Positions 1 to 9,580 of a DNA stretch of 23,748 nucleotides are shown here, one piece after another. Source of the DNA: Acanthaster planci (Eukaryota > Echinodermata > Asteroidea > Valvatida > Acanthasteridae); NCBI RefSeq assembly GCF_001949145.1, contig NW_019091360.1, positions 437,674 through 461,421 of the forward strand, read 5' to 3'. Each line of letters begins with the position of its first letter. Position 1 is the stretch's first letter. Position numbers and translations under genes: made by a program. The notes beneath the pieces were generated by a model. That model saw only the letters and a list, made by a program, of their open reading frames with translations. It had not been told where the DNA came from and ran no database searches.

Positions 1-770
1 ATGACAGTAGTAGCCGACTTCTTCATGTATCTGTGTCTCCATGTATCAGTCAGGTTTACAGGTCTCAACCATTTGCAACTACTGTTCAGCCACCGTAGCT
101 ATAAGTGACGGCTTCCCTGATGGTTTGACCGTGTCTGACAACGATGCCGTTAGACACCTCCTCCAGGGAATGTTCCATGAGCATCCCCCTACCAAGAGAC
201 TAATTCCCCCCTGGGACTTCGCAGTCATTCTTCAGTTGATAACCAGTTCCCCCTTCAATCCACTCAGCAAAGCATTGCTACTCATATGAACGGTAAAGCT
301 GGCTTTCCTGTTGGCAGTTACTACATGTAACTCACGACAAGGCAACGAACTCAAAGCCTTATCCATCGCTGACAGCCACATCCGATCGGAACTCCACAGC
401 ATCTGCCTCATCCCAGCGCCGGGCTTCCTCACCAAGAACGGCTCAACCTCCTTTCACCCTCCTGACATATTTGTGCTAGACAGTACCAAATGCACTGGGA
501 CCCCAGATGACAAACCTTGGTGCCCGGTGCAAACTTTTCAGTGGTACATGTCCGAACCATTCAGACAATCAAACGTAATGCCTCATCAGGGCTCATGACA
601 TCTGGGTTGTATCAACCTCTTGGGCCTACTTCTGGCGTCCGCCAGTTCAGGAGATTTGCAAAGTAGCATGTTGGAAGACCCCTTCCGCATTCACCACATG
701 CTGCCTCACTGATGTCTTGCAAAGGGACTCCTCACATGGCAGAGCTGTCTTAACATTGGCCAAGACATTG
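1..770 (+). pseudogene. Tyrosine recombinase remnant of a DIRS/Ngaro-like retroelement
   Basis: The translation reads like the YR integrase of DIRS/Ngaro-type retroelements, which insert their DNA by tyrosine recombination rather than with a DDE integrase. Codons 41-289 carry the N-terminal core-binding part (a HEHPPTKR block, then PPWDFAVIL). From about 290 to 598 comes the catalytic block with SRQGNELKAL, whose Arg fits the first catalytic Arg. From 591 another frame continues with AHDIW and CWKTPSAFTTCCL. In the family the HxxR box has Arg where Trp now stands, and the nucleophilic Tyr lies near the CC pair, so both appear lost. There are frameshifts near 290 and near 590. The left end is cut by the window edge, so any RT and RNase H of the same element would lie outside. 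Crypton-type recombinases are an alternative, but the spacing fits DIRS/Ngaro better. Confidence 0.75.
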
Positions 771-921
771 CAGAGGGACTCTTCATCAGGGCAGACCACC
801 TCCGACACTACCTATTGTGCTCTATGTTCTAGTGAGTCCACCAATAGTCGCTGTGACTTTATGTCCTCCATTAACATACACTACACCTCCAGGGGATCAG
901 TGCTACTCTGCATATTAAGTG

Positions 922-1209
922 ACTGTTTGGGGTAGGATGAAAGCAGAAGACTCCTCCCCCACATTCAGTGGGGATGAGGTCTGCTATTGACTACCTACCC
1001 CAAACAGATGACTCCCTCGCATCCTCCCCACTTCTGGCTGTGACGGTTCCAATACCAAAAAAGGATGAAGGGCGAGAGGGCGTACTACGGTTGGTCAAGT
1101 TTGTAGCGAATAGAATCAGATGCAAAGGAAATTTGCATATTTCACAACTGTTTGGGGTAGGTATTCAATAGCAGACCTCACCCACAAAGAATATGGAGGA
1201 GGAGTCTCT
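922..1209. repeat. Inverted and direct modules downstream of the YR remnant
   Basis: A 14-base word, CTGTTTGGGGTAGG, occurs at 923-936 and 1149-1162 and in reverse complement at 994-1007. The similarity of the last two copies extends further: roughly 947-1007 on the minus strand resembles 1149-1209 on the plus strand, including an AATAGCAGACCTCA block and GGAGGAGTCT. This makes an inverted repeat with arms of about 60 bp around a 140-bp spacer. DIRS elements have inverted terminal repeats and Ngaro elements have split repeats, so this is plausibly the 3' terminal repeat structure of the element whose recombinase lies just upstream. That link is inferred. Confidence 0.6.
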
Positions 1210-1573
1210 ATTGATGATGGAGTGTCGAGTGGACAGTCTTCAGGGTACGGATGATAGATAATTGATAAGAATGTGTTGAAACAGCCATGTCAATAACTGT
1301 CCTGGAGGAGGACTTTAAGAAAAAGACCAATTTGTCAATGGTCTGGATTAACTACAAAAAGCTGTACGATATACAATGTACTGTCTCATTCATGGATTAT
1401 ACATAGTGTTTGGATTTAGTGGAACTGCTGAGGGGTTGAAGTGATTGCTGGACAACAGTATAAAGGCTTATGGATGATGTTGACAGCTAAGAATGAAAGT
1501 CTGGGTGAGGTTAATATCAGAAGGGGGATTTTTAAAGGGACTCTCTCAACAGCAGCACGGAACGATTGTCAAA

Positions 1574-1702
1574 GGGGGGGCAGTTTTGAGTCCATCAGGC
1601 TTGGGCCATTAATATGTGAGTCCACCCCATTTTAGGACCTTTAAAAGTGGGGGGCATGCCCCCAGTCAAAAAAAGTGGGGGGCCACTAATCCTCCCCCCC
1701 CC
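1574..1702. other. 129-bp G-run/C-run bounded insertion in the non-LTR element
   Basis: Reverse transcriptase similarity stops just before a run of seven G and resumes, as a LVFVLALMLLC-like block, shortly after a run of nine C. The material between is non-coding and contains the perfect palindrome GGGGGCATGCCCCC (1650-1663) and two copies of AAGTGGGGGGC. It therefore looks like an insertion into the element rather than part of it. I do not recognise its family. Confidence 0.5.
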
Positions 1703-2111
1703 ACGTCTGCTGCCAGAAGACTGGTTTTTGTTCTGGCACTGATGCTACTGTGTAGCTTTACAAAAGGTCAGTGTCGGATATGAGATGAAAAAGGATGGCT
1801 GCAGAATAAGTCATCTGCTCTTTATTGATAACTGGAGTTGCAGGGATTGTTGATTGGACCAAGGTGGAGTTGGAGTCTGTAGGCTGGAAGATGAGGAAAC
1901 TATTGACAGTGCATGGTATGCTGCATCCAGGGGCTAATGTCAGCAGGCTGTACTTGCCAAGGACTGAAAGAGAACTTGTATTGAAGAGCATGAGGGACTG
2001 TGTAAACATGGAACAGAGAGAGGTCTCTGTTTGTTTCTTGGGCACAGGATAGATGGCTGGGGATGGCTAAGAAATATACCTTGGGAAACAAAGTGTACAG
2101 CAGTGCATATA

Positions 2112-2852
2112 CAGTAAAATCTTGATAAGTTGAAGCTTAGGAGAATGGACGAAAAGTTCAAGTTATCCGACGTTCAAGTTATTGAAAGTTACATGCTTCA
2201 GTGCACATGCAACCTTACTTGCTTACGGCAGTTGGCCTGCAAGCTGAGTTGAACACAAAGTGGATTTTAGGCTATCCCTACTGTTTTCCTCAAACGTCAT
2301 CATTAAACGTGGTTTTTATGTGGTACATTAACAAATAATAAACCAATGAAGTTATGTACCGGTACCTATGTCTACGTCTTGAGAATTCATTCATTTGCTT
2401 TGCTTGATCGGGCTGTTACCGCATAACGCAGCGCAGGCCAGTCAGTCAGGGTTTCCCTGCTGGGTCACGTGATACATGTATTTGCTTGAGGGCGCATCAT
2501 TTGTGCCCGATTTATTTTACGGTTGCGGTTGATGCCCACCAGTGCTTGTCAATGTGACAATGGCAGCCTGTGTGAACATGCTCGGCTCATCGAAGCAAAG
2601 CTGTGCGTGTGACAGTAATGACTCATAATGAAGGCAAGCGTTCTTTTATCACTCTTTATTCATCATTCTTCAGTGTTTTTTTTTTAATTTGCCTGCCAAA
2701 ACTTTGAGATAAGCAGCTTTAGTGGTATTGGCGTTTCAAGTTAGGGATAGTTTATTGTACATAAAGGCCTTTTCTTTTGTCAGGAATACAGAAAGACCTC
2801 GAGGTAAACAGAGTTTCGACTTAACGGGCTTCAACTTATCGAGATTTTACTG
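2112..2852. mobile_element. pogo/Tigger-like MITE with 24-bp inverted ends
   Basis: The left end, CAGTAAAATCTTGATAAGTT from 2112, is matched by the reverse complement of the right end at 2829-2852 with one mismatch in about 24 bases. Ends of the form CAGTAAAA-TCTCGATAAG are typical of pogo/Tigger-group Tc1-mariner elements, which insert at TA. TA precedes the left end; the right flank is TG, probably a mutated TA. No transposase frame is visible in the 741 bp, so it is non-autonomous. It splits the non-LTR element, whose coding similarity stops just before 2110 and resumes at about 2855. Confidence 0.82.
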
Positions 2853-3644
2853 TGAGAGGAAAAGGAAGGAGGAAAGGTTAAGAGATTGGGAAGGGAAGCT
2901 ACTCCATGGAAATTTTCTGAGGGACATGAGAGTAGCAAACAACAAGACCTGGGTATGGCTGAATAGAGATGACTTGAGAAGAAAATGGAGGGTTTGATAA
3001 CTGCTGTACAGGAGTGGGCACTGCATGCGGATGAACATGATGAACACCAGGATAGAGGGAGACAAAGTATTGCAAAGTATTGGAGACTGTGGTCCACTTG
3101 GTTTATTAGTCCAACAAGATGGCCCAGACTGAATACAAGGGGAGGTATGACAAGAAAATGTCAAAAATGAGGGATTAAGGTCAAGGACAAATGGGGGAGC
3201 ACGTTTTGGAGAATGTTCTTGAAATGGAGGATTTAAGGTTTCCCGGCATTTCAACATTCAGACTGACTGTGTTGCACAACACAGTTGGCCAGATGTTTTT
3301 CTAGATATGGGAAAAGAATTGTGAGCAACATTATAAATTTGGCTACTCCCGGTGAAACAAGGGTTACAAGCATGGAGAAGGTCTTAAACAAATAGGATTT
3401 GACAAGGGAACTTTAAAGTTGTGGAAGATCTGGGTGAACATCATTCTGGGTGTTATAAAAGATCTGTGTTCTCATTGTGCATCAACAAATAATAGTAATA
3501 ATAATAATGTCTTGAAACCAAGACTAGTTTGGGATACAGTATGCATGCTGCTGTGATTAGACAAGTCACAATTACAACACTGCAAGATTTGTGTGAAATC
3601 ATAAGATGCATATTAAACCTGCCGATGTGTTCATTCCTCTACAG

Positions 3645-3916
3645 GTAAACTGAACAATCTGTTCAACAAACTTCATTTTAAGGTGGAAGTGAAGGAGGAT
3701 CTTTCAGCTCGTGACATGTTGGATTGGTTCAAGAGGGTCAGTCAACTTGACCATAGTCAGTTTGATTGCTTTGCATGCTGTATCCTGACGCATGGAGCAA
3801 TGGGCAAAGTCTACGGTACTGACTGTAATGAAATTGAGATACACCAGATAATGGCACTTTTCACAGCTGTTTCATGTCAGAGTCTTGCTGGCAAGCCAAA
3901 AATGTTTTTCATACAG
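3645..3916 (+). CDS. Caspase-8-like exon: p20 core with catalytic His
   Basis: This internal exon has an acceptor (polypyrimidine stretch, then ACAG ending at 3644) and a donor (CAG/GTATG at 3917). It begins with two bases of a split codon, reads 90 codons and ends in phase 0. The peptide is the second half of a caspase large subunit: a NLFNKLHFKVEVKED helix/strand region, DHSQFDCFACCILTHG with the catalytic His at 3791-3793, GAMGKVYGTD, then SLAGKPKMFFIQ running into the active-site Cys encoded by the next exon. CILTHG and the SLAGKPK-FFIQ context resemble caspase-8/10 more than caspase-3. Upstream exons, including the start of the protease domain and any death-effector or CARD domain, are not found in 1-3644, which is filled by transposon remnants. 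They must lie beyond the left edge or be lost. Caspases are cytosolic cysteine proteases of apoptosis that cut after Asp. Confidence 0.92.
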
Positions 3917-5548
3917 GTATGTTCATTACCATTTCATTTTTCTTTCATAAGTAGAATGTGTTTTATTTTATAATGGTACCTCTGTGTTTTACCGCTATGG
4001 AAAACATTCAAATTAAATGTTTTTATGTAGGCAGAAACCCCAGTCTTTTTTATACAGAGTGTATCAAAATAAAGGAAACCCAAATTCAACCATAATTTTG
4101 TCACGTCAGTGTGACAAGGTTGTATCTTGTGTACAAAACAAATGCGAGTTACGACCTTGTTGCACCGACATGACGATTTATAGGAAAACTGCAGATCTTG
4201 ATATCTTCAGAAAGGCCTGAATGTCTTCTTTCCAATGACACCTTGATCATGTGCCCAATGTCACAGTTGAATGAATAACAATTCATTGTTGACCAGCAGG
4301 TGAAATTTGCACTGTGACGAGTTAGCATACACACATATTCAAAAGCACTTGTGTTGGCCTAAGCACATTCAAATGTCGTCATCTACTGTACAGTGTAAGC
4401 TTACTTGTCATAGTGGAAATTTGGGTTTCCTTTATTTTGATAGTCATGTTTGTGAAAGTATAGGGCAGCTTTGGTGTAGCTGATGTGTACATGTATGCCC
4501 TACTGTCAAGCATCTTGTGTGTACACACGTTGAAACAAGTTTGTATGAACGCTCATTCATGCAAGTTCCTGACAGATGCATCATTCCCACTAGCTGAGGG
4601 CCCAACAGATAGGTGATTTTAAAAGTATAGTCCAACATTTGTCATTGGTGCATTATTTTCCTTTAAGGCAACAAAATTACTCAAAATCTAAAGAAGGGTG
4701 CCTAAGAACAAACCTGATGAAGTTTCAGCTCAGAGAATACTGTAAAGCCCAACAAAAGCAATATTCTAGGAATTCAATTTGAGATCAAAAGTTACTGAGT
4801 CATGTTTTGAATTGTGCCAGAATTTAGCATCTGGGACATGTTCTCATGTAAAGTTGATTGCAACTACATGTATGTGATGTCATTGTCACACCCCTAGAGT
4901 TGTCTTACTCTTAGGGACAGACCTTTGGTAGCTTAGACAGGAATATATACACACCTGTTGCTGGAAATTTGTTTGCCTGTACAATATTTACATTTATTTA
5001 GAAAAGAACACAAAATAAGGATAATTTCTAACATTAACATTTTGATTACAATATAAATGAGGTGATGAGCGCCTCAATGTTGCTTCTGTTTCTTGCATTG
5101 TGGTCGGCTTTTGGCTTCTGTGGCTGACTCGGTAGGTTTTATTAATTTAAGAGTAATTCCGATGTAACATCACTCTGTGACAGTCATGCACTGAACAGAT
5201 GAACTGACAATGTCATGACAATGCTTGCACATGCTTCTAAATGACTACTTGCCAGAAAGAATAATTTCACAGGGAGTTTCATTCCTTAAAATCTTTAAAC
5301 CACGTATGCTTTTCAACAATAATGTAAGATACATGTACTTTTGGGTAACTGCAAATGATGGACTGTACCTTTAATGTATTCCCCAATGAATCTGTACCCT
5401 TTTACCTCTCCAATGGCTTGTTAATGCATCTGATGAAATTACACTTAACAATTAGAATAGTTAAACTGAGGATGTGAACACTGTTAGCATTATCTTTATA
5501 ATTATATTGATGATGCACAGCTGATACGGCTTCCTTGTTTGATTTCAG
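3917..5548 (+). other. Phase-0 caspase intron
   Basis: The intron starts GTATG and ends TTGATTTCAG. It separates Gln from Ala within the QACQG active-site pentapeptide. Apart from a MITE at 4062-4442 I see only AT-rich sequence without coding similarity. Confidence 0.9.
4062..4442. mobile_element. 381-bp MITE with 25-bp perfect inverted ends inside the caspase intron
   Basis: Bases 4062-4086 (TATCAAAATAAAGGAAACCC and onward) are the exact reverse complement of 4418-4442. The interior has no convincing reading frame. The ends recall Tc1/mariner-type termini and the boundary dinucleotide is TA, so a non-autonomous mariner-like element is the likeliest reading, but no family was recognised with certainty. 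Confidence 0.7.
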
Positions 5549-5926
5549 GCCTGCCAAGGTCATGTCCAACAGGTACCAGCAAAAGTGCAAGATACTGAAA
5601 CTGATGAACCTCCGTGTGGAATAGGCGCTGACATCAAAACGTTACCAAATGAGGCTGACTTCCTACTGAGTTATGCTACTGTTCCAGGATATGTGTCATA
5701 TCGAAGTAAAAGCCAAGGCTCTTGGTTTGTCAATGCTTTGGTCGATCAGATAACCAAACACCACAACACTTCAGATTTGATGTCCATCTTGACCACAGTA
5801 AACAGTCATCTTAGTGATGCTGATGCAAAATTTAAAGAGGAAGGTGAAATATTTGTAAGGAAACAGGTGCCAGCACCAAGCTATACATTAAGGAAGAAAG
5901 TTTTTCTGCGTAGTTTGGTTGAGTAA
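5549..5926 (+). CDS. Caspase-8-like last exon: active-site Cys and small subunit
   Basis: After the acceptor at 5547-5548 the frame opens with Ala-Cys-Gln-Gly; with the preceding FFIQ this makes the QACQG active site, the catalytic Cys being at 5552-5554. A linker follows with QDTETDEPPC, where Asp at 5603-5605 is a plausible processing site between large and small subunits. The small subunit then reads ADFLLSYATVPGYVSYRS and QGSWFVNALVDQI, which carry the Arg (SYR) and Trp expected in the substrate pocket, and ends in PAPSYTLRKKVFLRSLVE before TAA at 5924-5926. The exon codes 125 residues, a normal length for this part of a caspase, with no breaks. QACQG, ADFLL-AT and the LRKK end favour the initiator caspase-8/10 type. 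No AATAAA was seen in the first 700 bases downstream. Confidence 0.92.
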   Translation, partial: ACQGHVQQVPAKVQDTETDEPPCGIGADIKTLPNEADFLLSYATVPGYVSYRSKSQGSWFVNALVDQITKHHNTSDLMSILTTVNSHLSDADAKFKEEGEIFVRKQVPAPSYTLRKKVFLRSLVE

Positions 5927-7590
5927 ATCCACTCAAAATTCTCCAAGGTCACAAACCAAGGCCTGGTAAAGTATAGCGCTCTCCTACATATGTCTATAGC
6001 AAGCAAGTTTACGGTACTTGGGTGCCAGTAGTACTACGTTAATACGCTATTTACATGTATAGGTCTTGTATCACGTGATTATCACTTTATTGCGTGCTTA
6101 GCTATGGAAGCAAGGTACGGACCTGAAAGGCCCAAACTGTCATGTGTACCTTTTTATATTTTACACTCCAGAGTTCCAAATATTGGCTAAAATATAAAAG
6201 GTTAGATTCATCAGATAAGAAACTAGGAATGGTTGGTGATCCATAAATTCATTTCTAAAAATATGCAACCAGTGCAGATGAACATTGTTAACATTTATTT
6301 CACAATCGTACATGTACATAACAAACCTGAAGCCAGTCGCTCTGAAATGGGGTATTGTTTGTGGTCCATGCGTCTTGCCTTGCAATTTAGCTATAGGATC
6401 AACATTGCATTATTGTGATTGGCTGAAGTGGCGTTATCTCATCAAATTACTTCAGCTGTGGAGAATCAAAGTTACAAATTTCAAACAACATTCAGTGATA
6501 TATTTTAAGAGTATACTGTGATGACATCATCACTTTGGTGACAAGAATGCATGTGCTCAGTTCTTGTAGGAAAAATTTCTTTTGTGGCTTGGTGCAAAAG
6601 CTACTATCAATATTGTAGGTTGACAGGACAGTTGAAAGGTTATGTAATTGTGCAAGAAAATAGGAAACTTGACCAATTTTAGTTCTTTATATAGCATAAA
6701 GTGCAAAAGTAATGTTTTCATTATTACATGTTCTCATGCTAGAAGTAAAATGGGTGTAACTTTTTTATACTAATAGTGATTTTTACTATTGTTGACGGAA
6801 AATGCTCTGAAAAATATGCAGAGTCATTACGTCGACCTCCCAGACATAGAATAGCTCTGTTGAAGAGATTTTCATTCATGAAGTTAATGTAGGGGACCGT
6901 GCCTTAGCAAGGGCGACTTCACTGTTTTAATTCTAACTCATGAATATATGCATATTGTGTATAGCTGATATACATTATATCTAGGTTATTTGCATGTTTG
7001 TGTGTCAAGTAATTGTTGCTTGATGACCTTGTGCATCCCACGAGCAAGGACTGACAGTATTTGGTAGACATCCACCAGGAAAATAAGTCCAAAGATTATT
7101 TTAGACTGACTGAACTGACTGAATTTATCGAAATTATTGTAATGTACAATAATTACCCCTTGTATTATGTGATATTTTGGTGATGCGTTAATTGAAGCTT
7201 ACGTTACTTGTACTATAATTTACTTGGTAAGTAAGTCTTCATGTATGAATACAAACAAGAGAGTGTAAGAGACCGTCAAAGACTTTCACTGGGCTGGCCA
7301 TGGAATTCCAGTTTTAGAGAGATGCGGAGAGCATGGGTATATTTTGATGTTAGTAGCACCCATTTCTATGTCTGTGTAGGCATAATCCTATGGCGAATTT
7401 GTAGTAGTCTACATGGAAACCCCTGTGAGTACTTCTTGATTTTGTTTGTGATATTGATGTATTATGATATGTATGGACATTGCCATTCACTTTGATGCAT
7501 TTTATGTAAGCAACGATACACATGTATGCTATAGTGTGCAAATATACAGTATGTATATAGATGCAGTTGGCTCATTGGGAGCTCTCATTA
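5927..7590. other. No gene seen downstream of the caspase
   Basis: This stretch is AT-rich, with short open frames that lack recognisable domains. It must hold the caspase 3' untranslated region, whose end I cannot place. No clear terminal repeats were found. Confidence 0.5.
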
Positions 7591-8833
7591 TTTCGTTATT
7601 TCAGGCAATGGGGGTGTTTGTGACTGTTGCTGGTCATGAATAAATCAAGGCTACAAATATCCTCCTGCCTGAGCCAGTCTCGGTCTTTGTGCACGTACCA
7701 TGCCGGCGCTCGTTCCGTTTCACAGTGGAACCGGGCTTCCTTGTGGCATCCCACTACATTAACAATGCCAAATTTGGAAAAATGTGTCATAGCAATAAAA
7801 ACCAAATTGGGGCCCACTGTCTGTTGATACTGACATGATTTTTTAGAAGCATATTCATGGCATAAACATCAGACTGTGTCAAGAGGGTAGTGTGAACAGA
7901 AGGGAAATACATACTCCTTGGTATGTCCGTCAGCGATGTAGAACTAGTTTGCCCATCATTCAGGGTGGACAGTGCCGTTTCATCTTTTGTTTTCAAAAGT
8001 GCCTTTGCTTTCACCATGGAGAAATTTCTCCATGCTTTCACGTAGTTCACATAGGTCATTTCTGATGTATTGACAGGTTACTCTGTCAATCACCCGACTT
8101 GTTAAATCAGAAGTTGGGTTTCATGGACATACAGAATTAAAGTCATACTACATCTCAGAAGTCTCAAAAAGTGAAACTTTTTGTCCGTCAGAGTGATCCC
8201 GATAGTATTCAAAGGGTTTGAGTCAACAAAACTCCCATAGGCACAAGTGACTGAAATCGAATGAACCTAGGAAAATGGGGACTTAGGAAGTGGGGATCCG
8301 TGTTTGGAGAGTACCCCAGTCTGATAACCCCATAAGTGATGAAGAAGTATCCAGACTGCAGAAAAGAAAACCTTGACTGGGAAGAGATAAGGTGTGGAGA
8401 TGGAGATGAAGTATGTGTAAAAGTGAAAAAGTTAGAGTTCGCAGGTAGAGGAAATAAGTTCTTAACGTAAAGGGAGAGAACTGCAATCTTGCATCATGAA
8501 AAAAAAGAACTTTGGCCAAGCCCAAATTACTTGGGATAATCTATATTAGCTGTATGATGAACTGATGAGCCTGATCAGTGATGACACAGAAAGATGAGAT
8601 CAACCGACACCACCAAAATGTTTGGGAAGACTGAGTTTGCCATAAAACAAACAAATTATCATTCTCGTTAAAGCAGAAAAGACAACAGTGATAGTACATC
8701 GGAGTGTGAAGTAACATTCTGATGGAAGACATGGTGAGAGATATCAAGAAGTTCCTTGAGTCCCAATAGCTTTCACGTTCCCATTGCCTGGAAGATGTCC
8801 GCTCGAGTTTGATGCCCTCTGCATCCCTTGTCC
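7591..8833. other. Unassigned stretch, no recognised gene
   Basis: Open frames of 60-90 codons occur on both strands (for example minus strand 7787-8059 and 7596-7817), but none shows a domain or motif I recognise. The more GC-rich part near 7670-7760 could be a decayed exon or transposon piece. Nothing further can be supported. Confidence 0.4.
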
Positions 8834-8886
8834 CTTCATTACGAGGGGAACTTCCTTCTGTGAGGGAAGTTCCCCTCGTAATGAAG
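8834..8886. repeat. Perfect 22-bp hairpin with 9-base loop
   Basis: CTTCATTACGAGGGGAACTT with two further bases (8834-8855) is the exact reverse complement of 8865-8886, separated by TTCTGTGAG. There is no U-run after it and no adjacent gene, so a terminator role is unlikely. Its form resembles a recent inverted duplication. Confidence 0.9.
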
Positions 8887-9119
8887 TCACACTTTGCACC
8901 AGAGCTGATGACTCAAAGAAGTATATCATGTGAGATACTTGATGGTGTGCAATAGCAAGATGAGCCAAATCCCAATATTGACCCTTTGCAGCCAATACAG
9001 TCAAATCACACCACTACTCCACTGTGACCCTTGTGTACGGACCAGAGTCCCCAAAGTTGATGAACTTATTCTGACTTCCTTAGAGAAATGTATTAAACTC
9101 CTCGCAAACTCCTGAAAAT
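8887..9119. other. Short unassigned spacer before the gag remnant
   Basis: No clear coding similarity. It may be the decayed N-terminal part of the gag remnant that begins downstream. Confidence 0.35.
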
Positions 9120-9580
9120 TAAAGAGCAGAACAACAACAAATGCTTGTTGTGTCATCCCAACGTCCCAAGACTACCATCCCAGTGTTTAACAGTGATCCC
9201 CACCAGGATTCACTCTTGGCAGAATGCGCGCAACTCTCTCGTATGTCACCAACCCGTCAATGTTGATGTAAAGACGAGCTTTCTTAACTGCACGTTTCAG
9301 CAACGTCAAAAGTTGTAGAGCACTACTGGAATGAGCACTATTCATTGGAAGAGAAGATGCTTATCAGAAAGCCAGAGATTTTTTGTCCAAAAGATATGGA
9401 AACAGTAGTATTACAGTCAATTTCTTAAAAATCTGGAGAGATGGTTTAAGTTGCCCCAGAGACGCAGTGGGTCTGATCTTAGATTTTTGTAGCAAGATTG
9501 TTGCAGCAAGGGAAACGTTCCCAGGCCTTGATGTTATGGACTACGCCAAGGAGAATGTCAAACTAATTGAAAACAATCCC
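9120..9580 (+). pseudogene. Gag remnant of a first BEL/Pao-like element
   Basis: Around 9138 the frame reads QMLVVSSQRPKTTIPVFNSD, matching the PKxxIPxFxGDP opening of the DUF1759-type gag domain of BEL/Pao elements. After frame changes, codons at about 9365-9580 read ARDFLSKRYGNSSI, then DAVGLILDFCSKIVAARETF and DVMDYAKENVKLIE. This is the same domain region that the downstream element encodes as ARKLLKERFGNEYDIA, but clearly diverged, so it belongs to a different BEL-like element. It is frameshifted and stops abruptly where the LTR of the second element starts at 9581. I found no continuation after that element's right end, so simple insertion of one into the other is not proven. Confidence 0.6.

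Larger units (their letters stand above)
1215..3500 (+). pseudogene. Non-LTR retrotransposon ORF remnant with restriction-like endonuclease domain
   Basis: Scattered frames together match the C-terminal half of a non-LTR retrotransposon of the restriction-like-endonuclease type. In order I see reverse transcriptase motif A (TNLSMVWINYKK at 1326-1361), a GEVNIRRGIFKG block near 1504, a remnant of the FxDD motif (SHLLFIDN, 1809-1832), then DWTKVELESVGWKMRKLLTV from about 1852. After the MITE the frame resumes with KRKEERLRDWEGKLLHG, and further on KMAQTEYKGRYDKK (a decayed zinc-knuckle region) and FNIQTDCVAQHSWPDVFLD (from 3250), which fits the PD-(D/E)xK endonuclease. Both RT Asp positions look mutated (INYKK, FIDN). 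About 150 residues usually found between the FxDD motif and the WTK block are missing, so there is an internal deletion near 1830. Stops and frameshifts are frequent. The element is dead and interrupted by two insertions. Confidence 0.8.

Noticed and set aside
2722-2997. 91-codon plus-strand gene
   Set aside because: It joins the right end of the MITE to the resuming non-LTR element; it is a chance fusion across the insertion edge.
2985-3170. Separate 61-codon gene starting at 2985
   Set aside because: Its peptide (EGLITAVQEWALHADEH) is part of the non-LTR element translation.
2847-3257. 136-codon minus-strand frame
   Set aside because: It lies opposite the non-LTR element, whose plus-strand translation matches a known family; the antisense translation shows no domain.
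8834-8886. Rho-independent terminator
   Set aside because: No T-run follows, no gene ends nearby and the DNA is eukaryotic.
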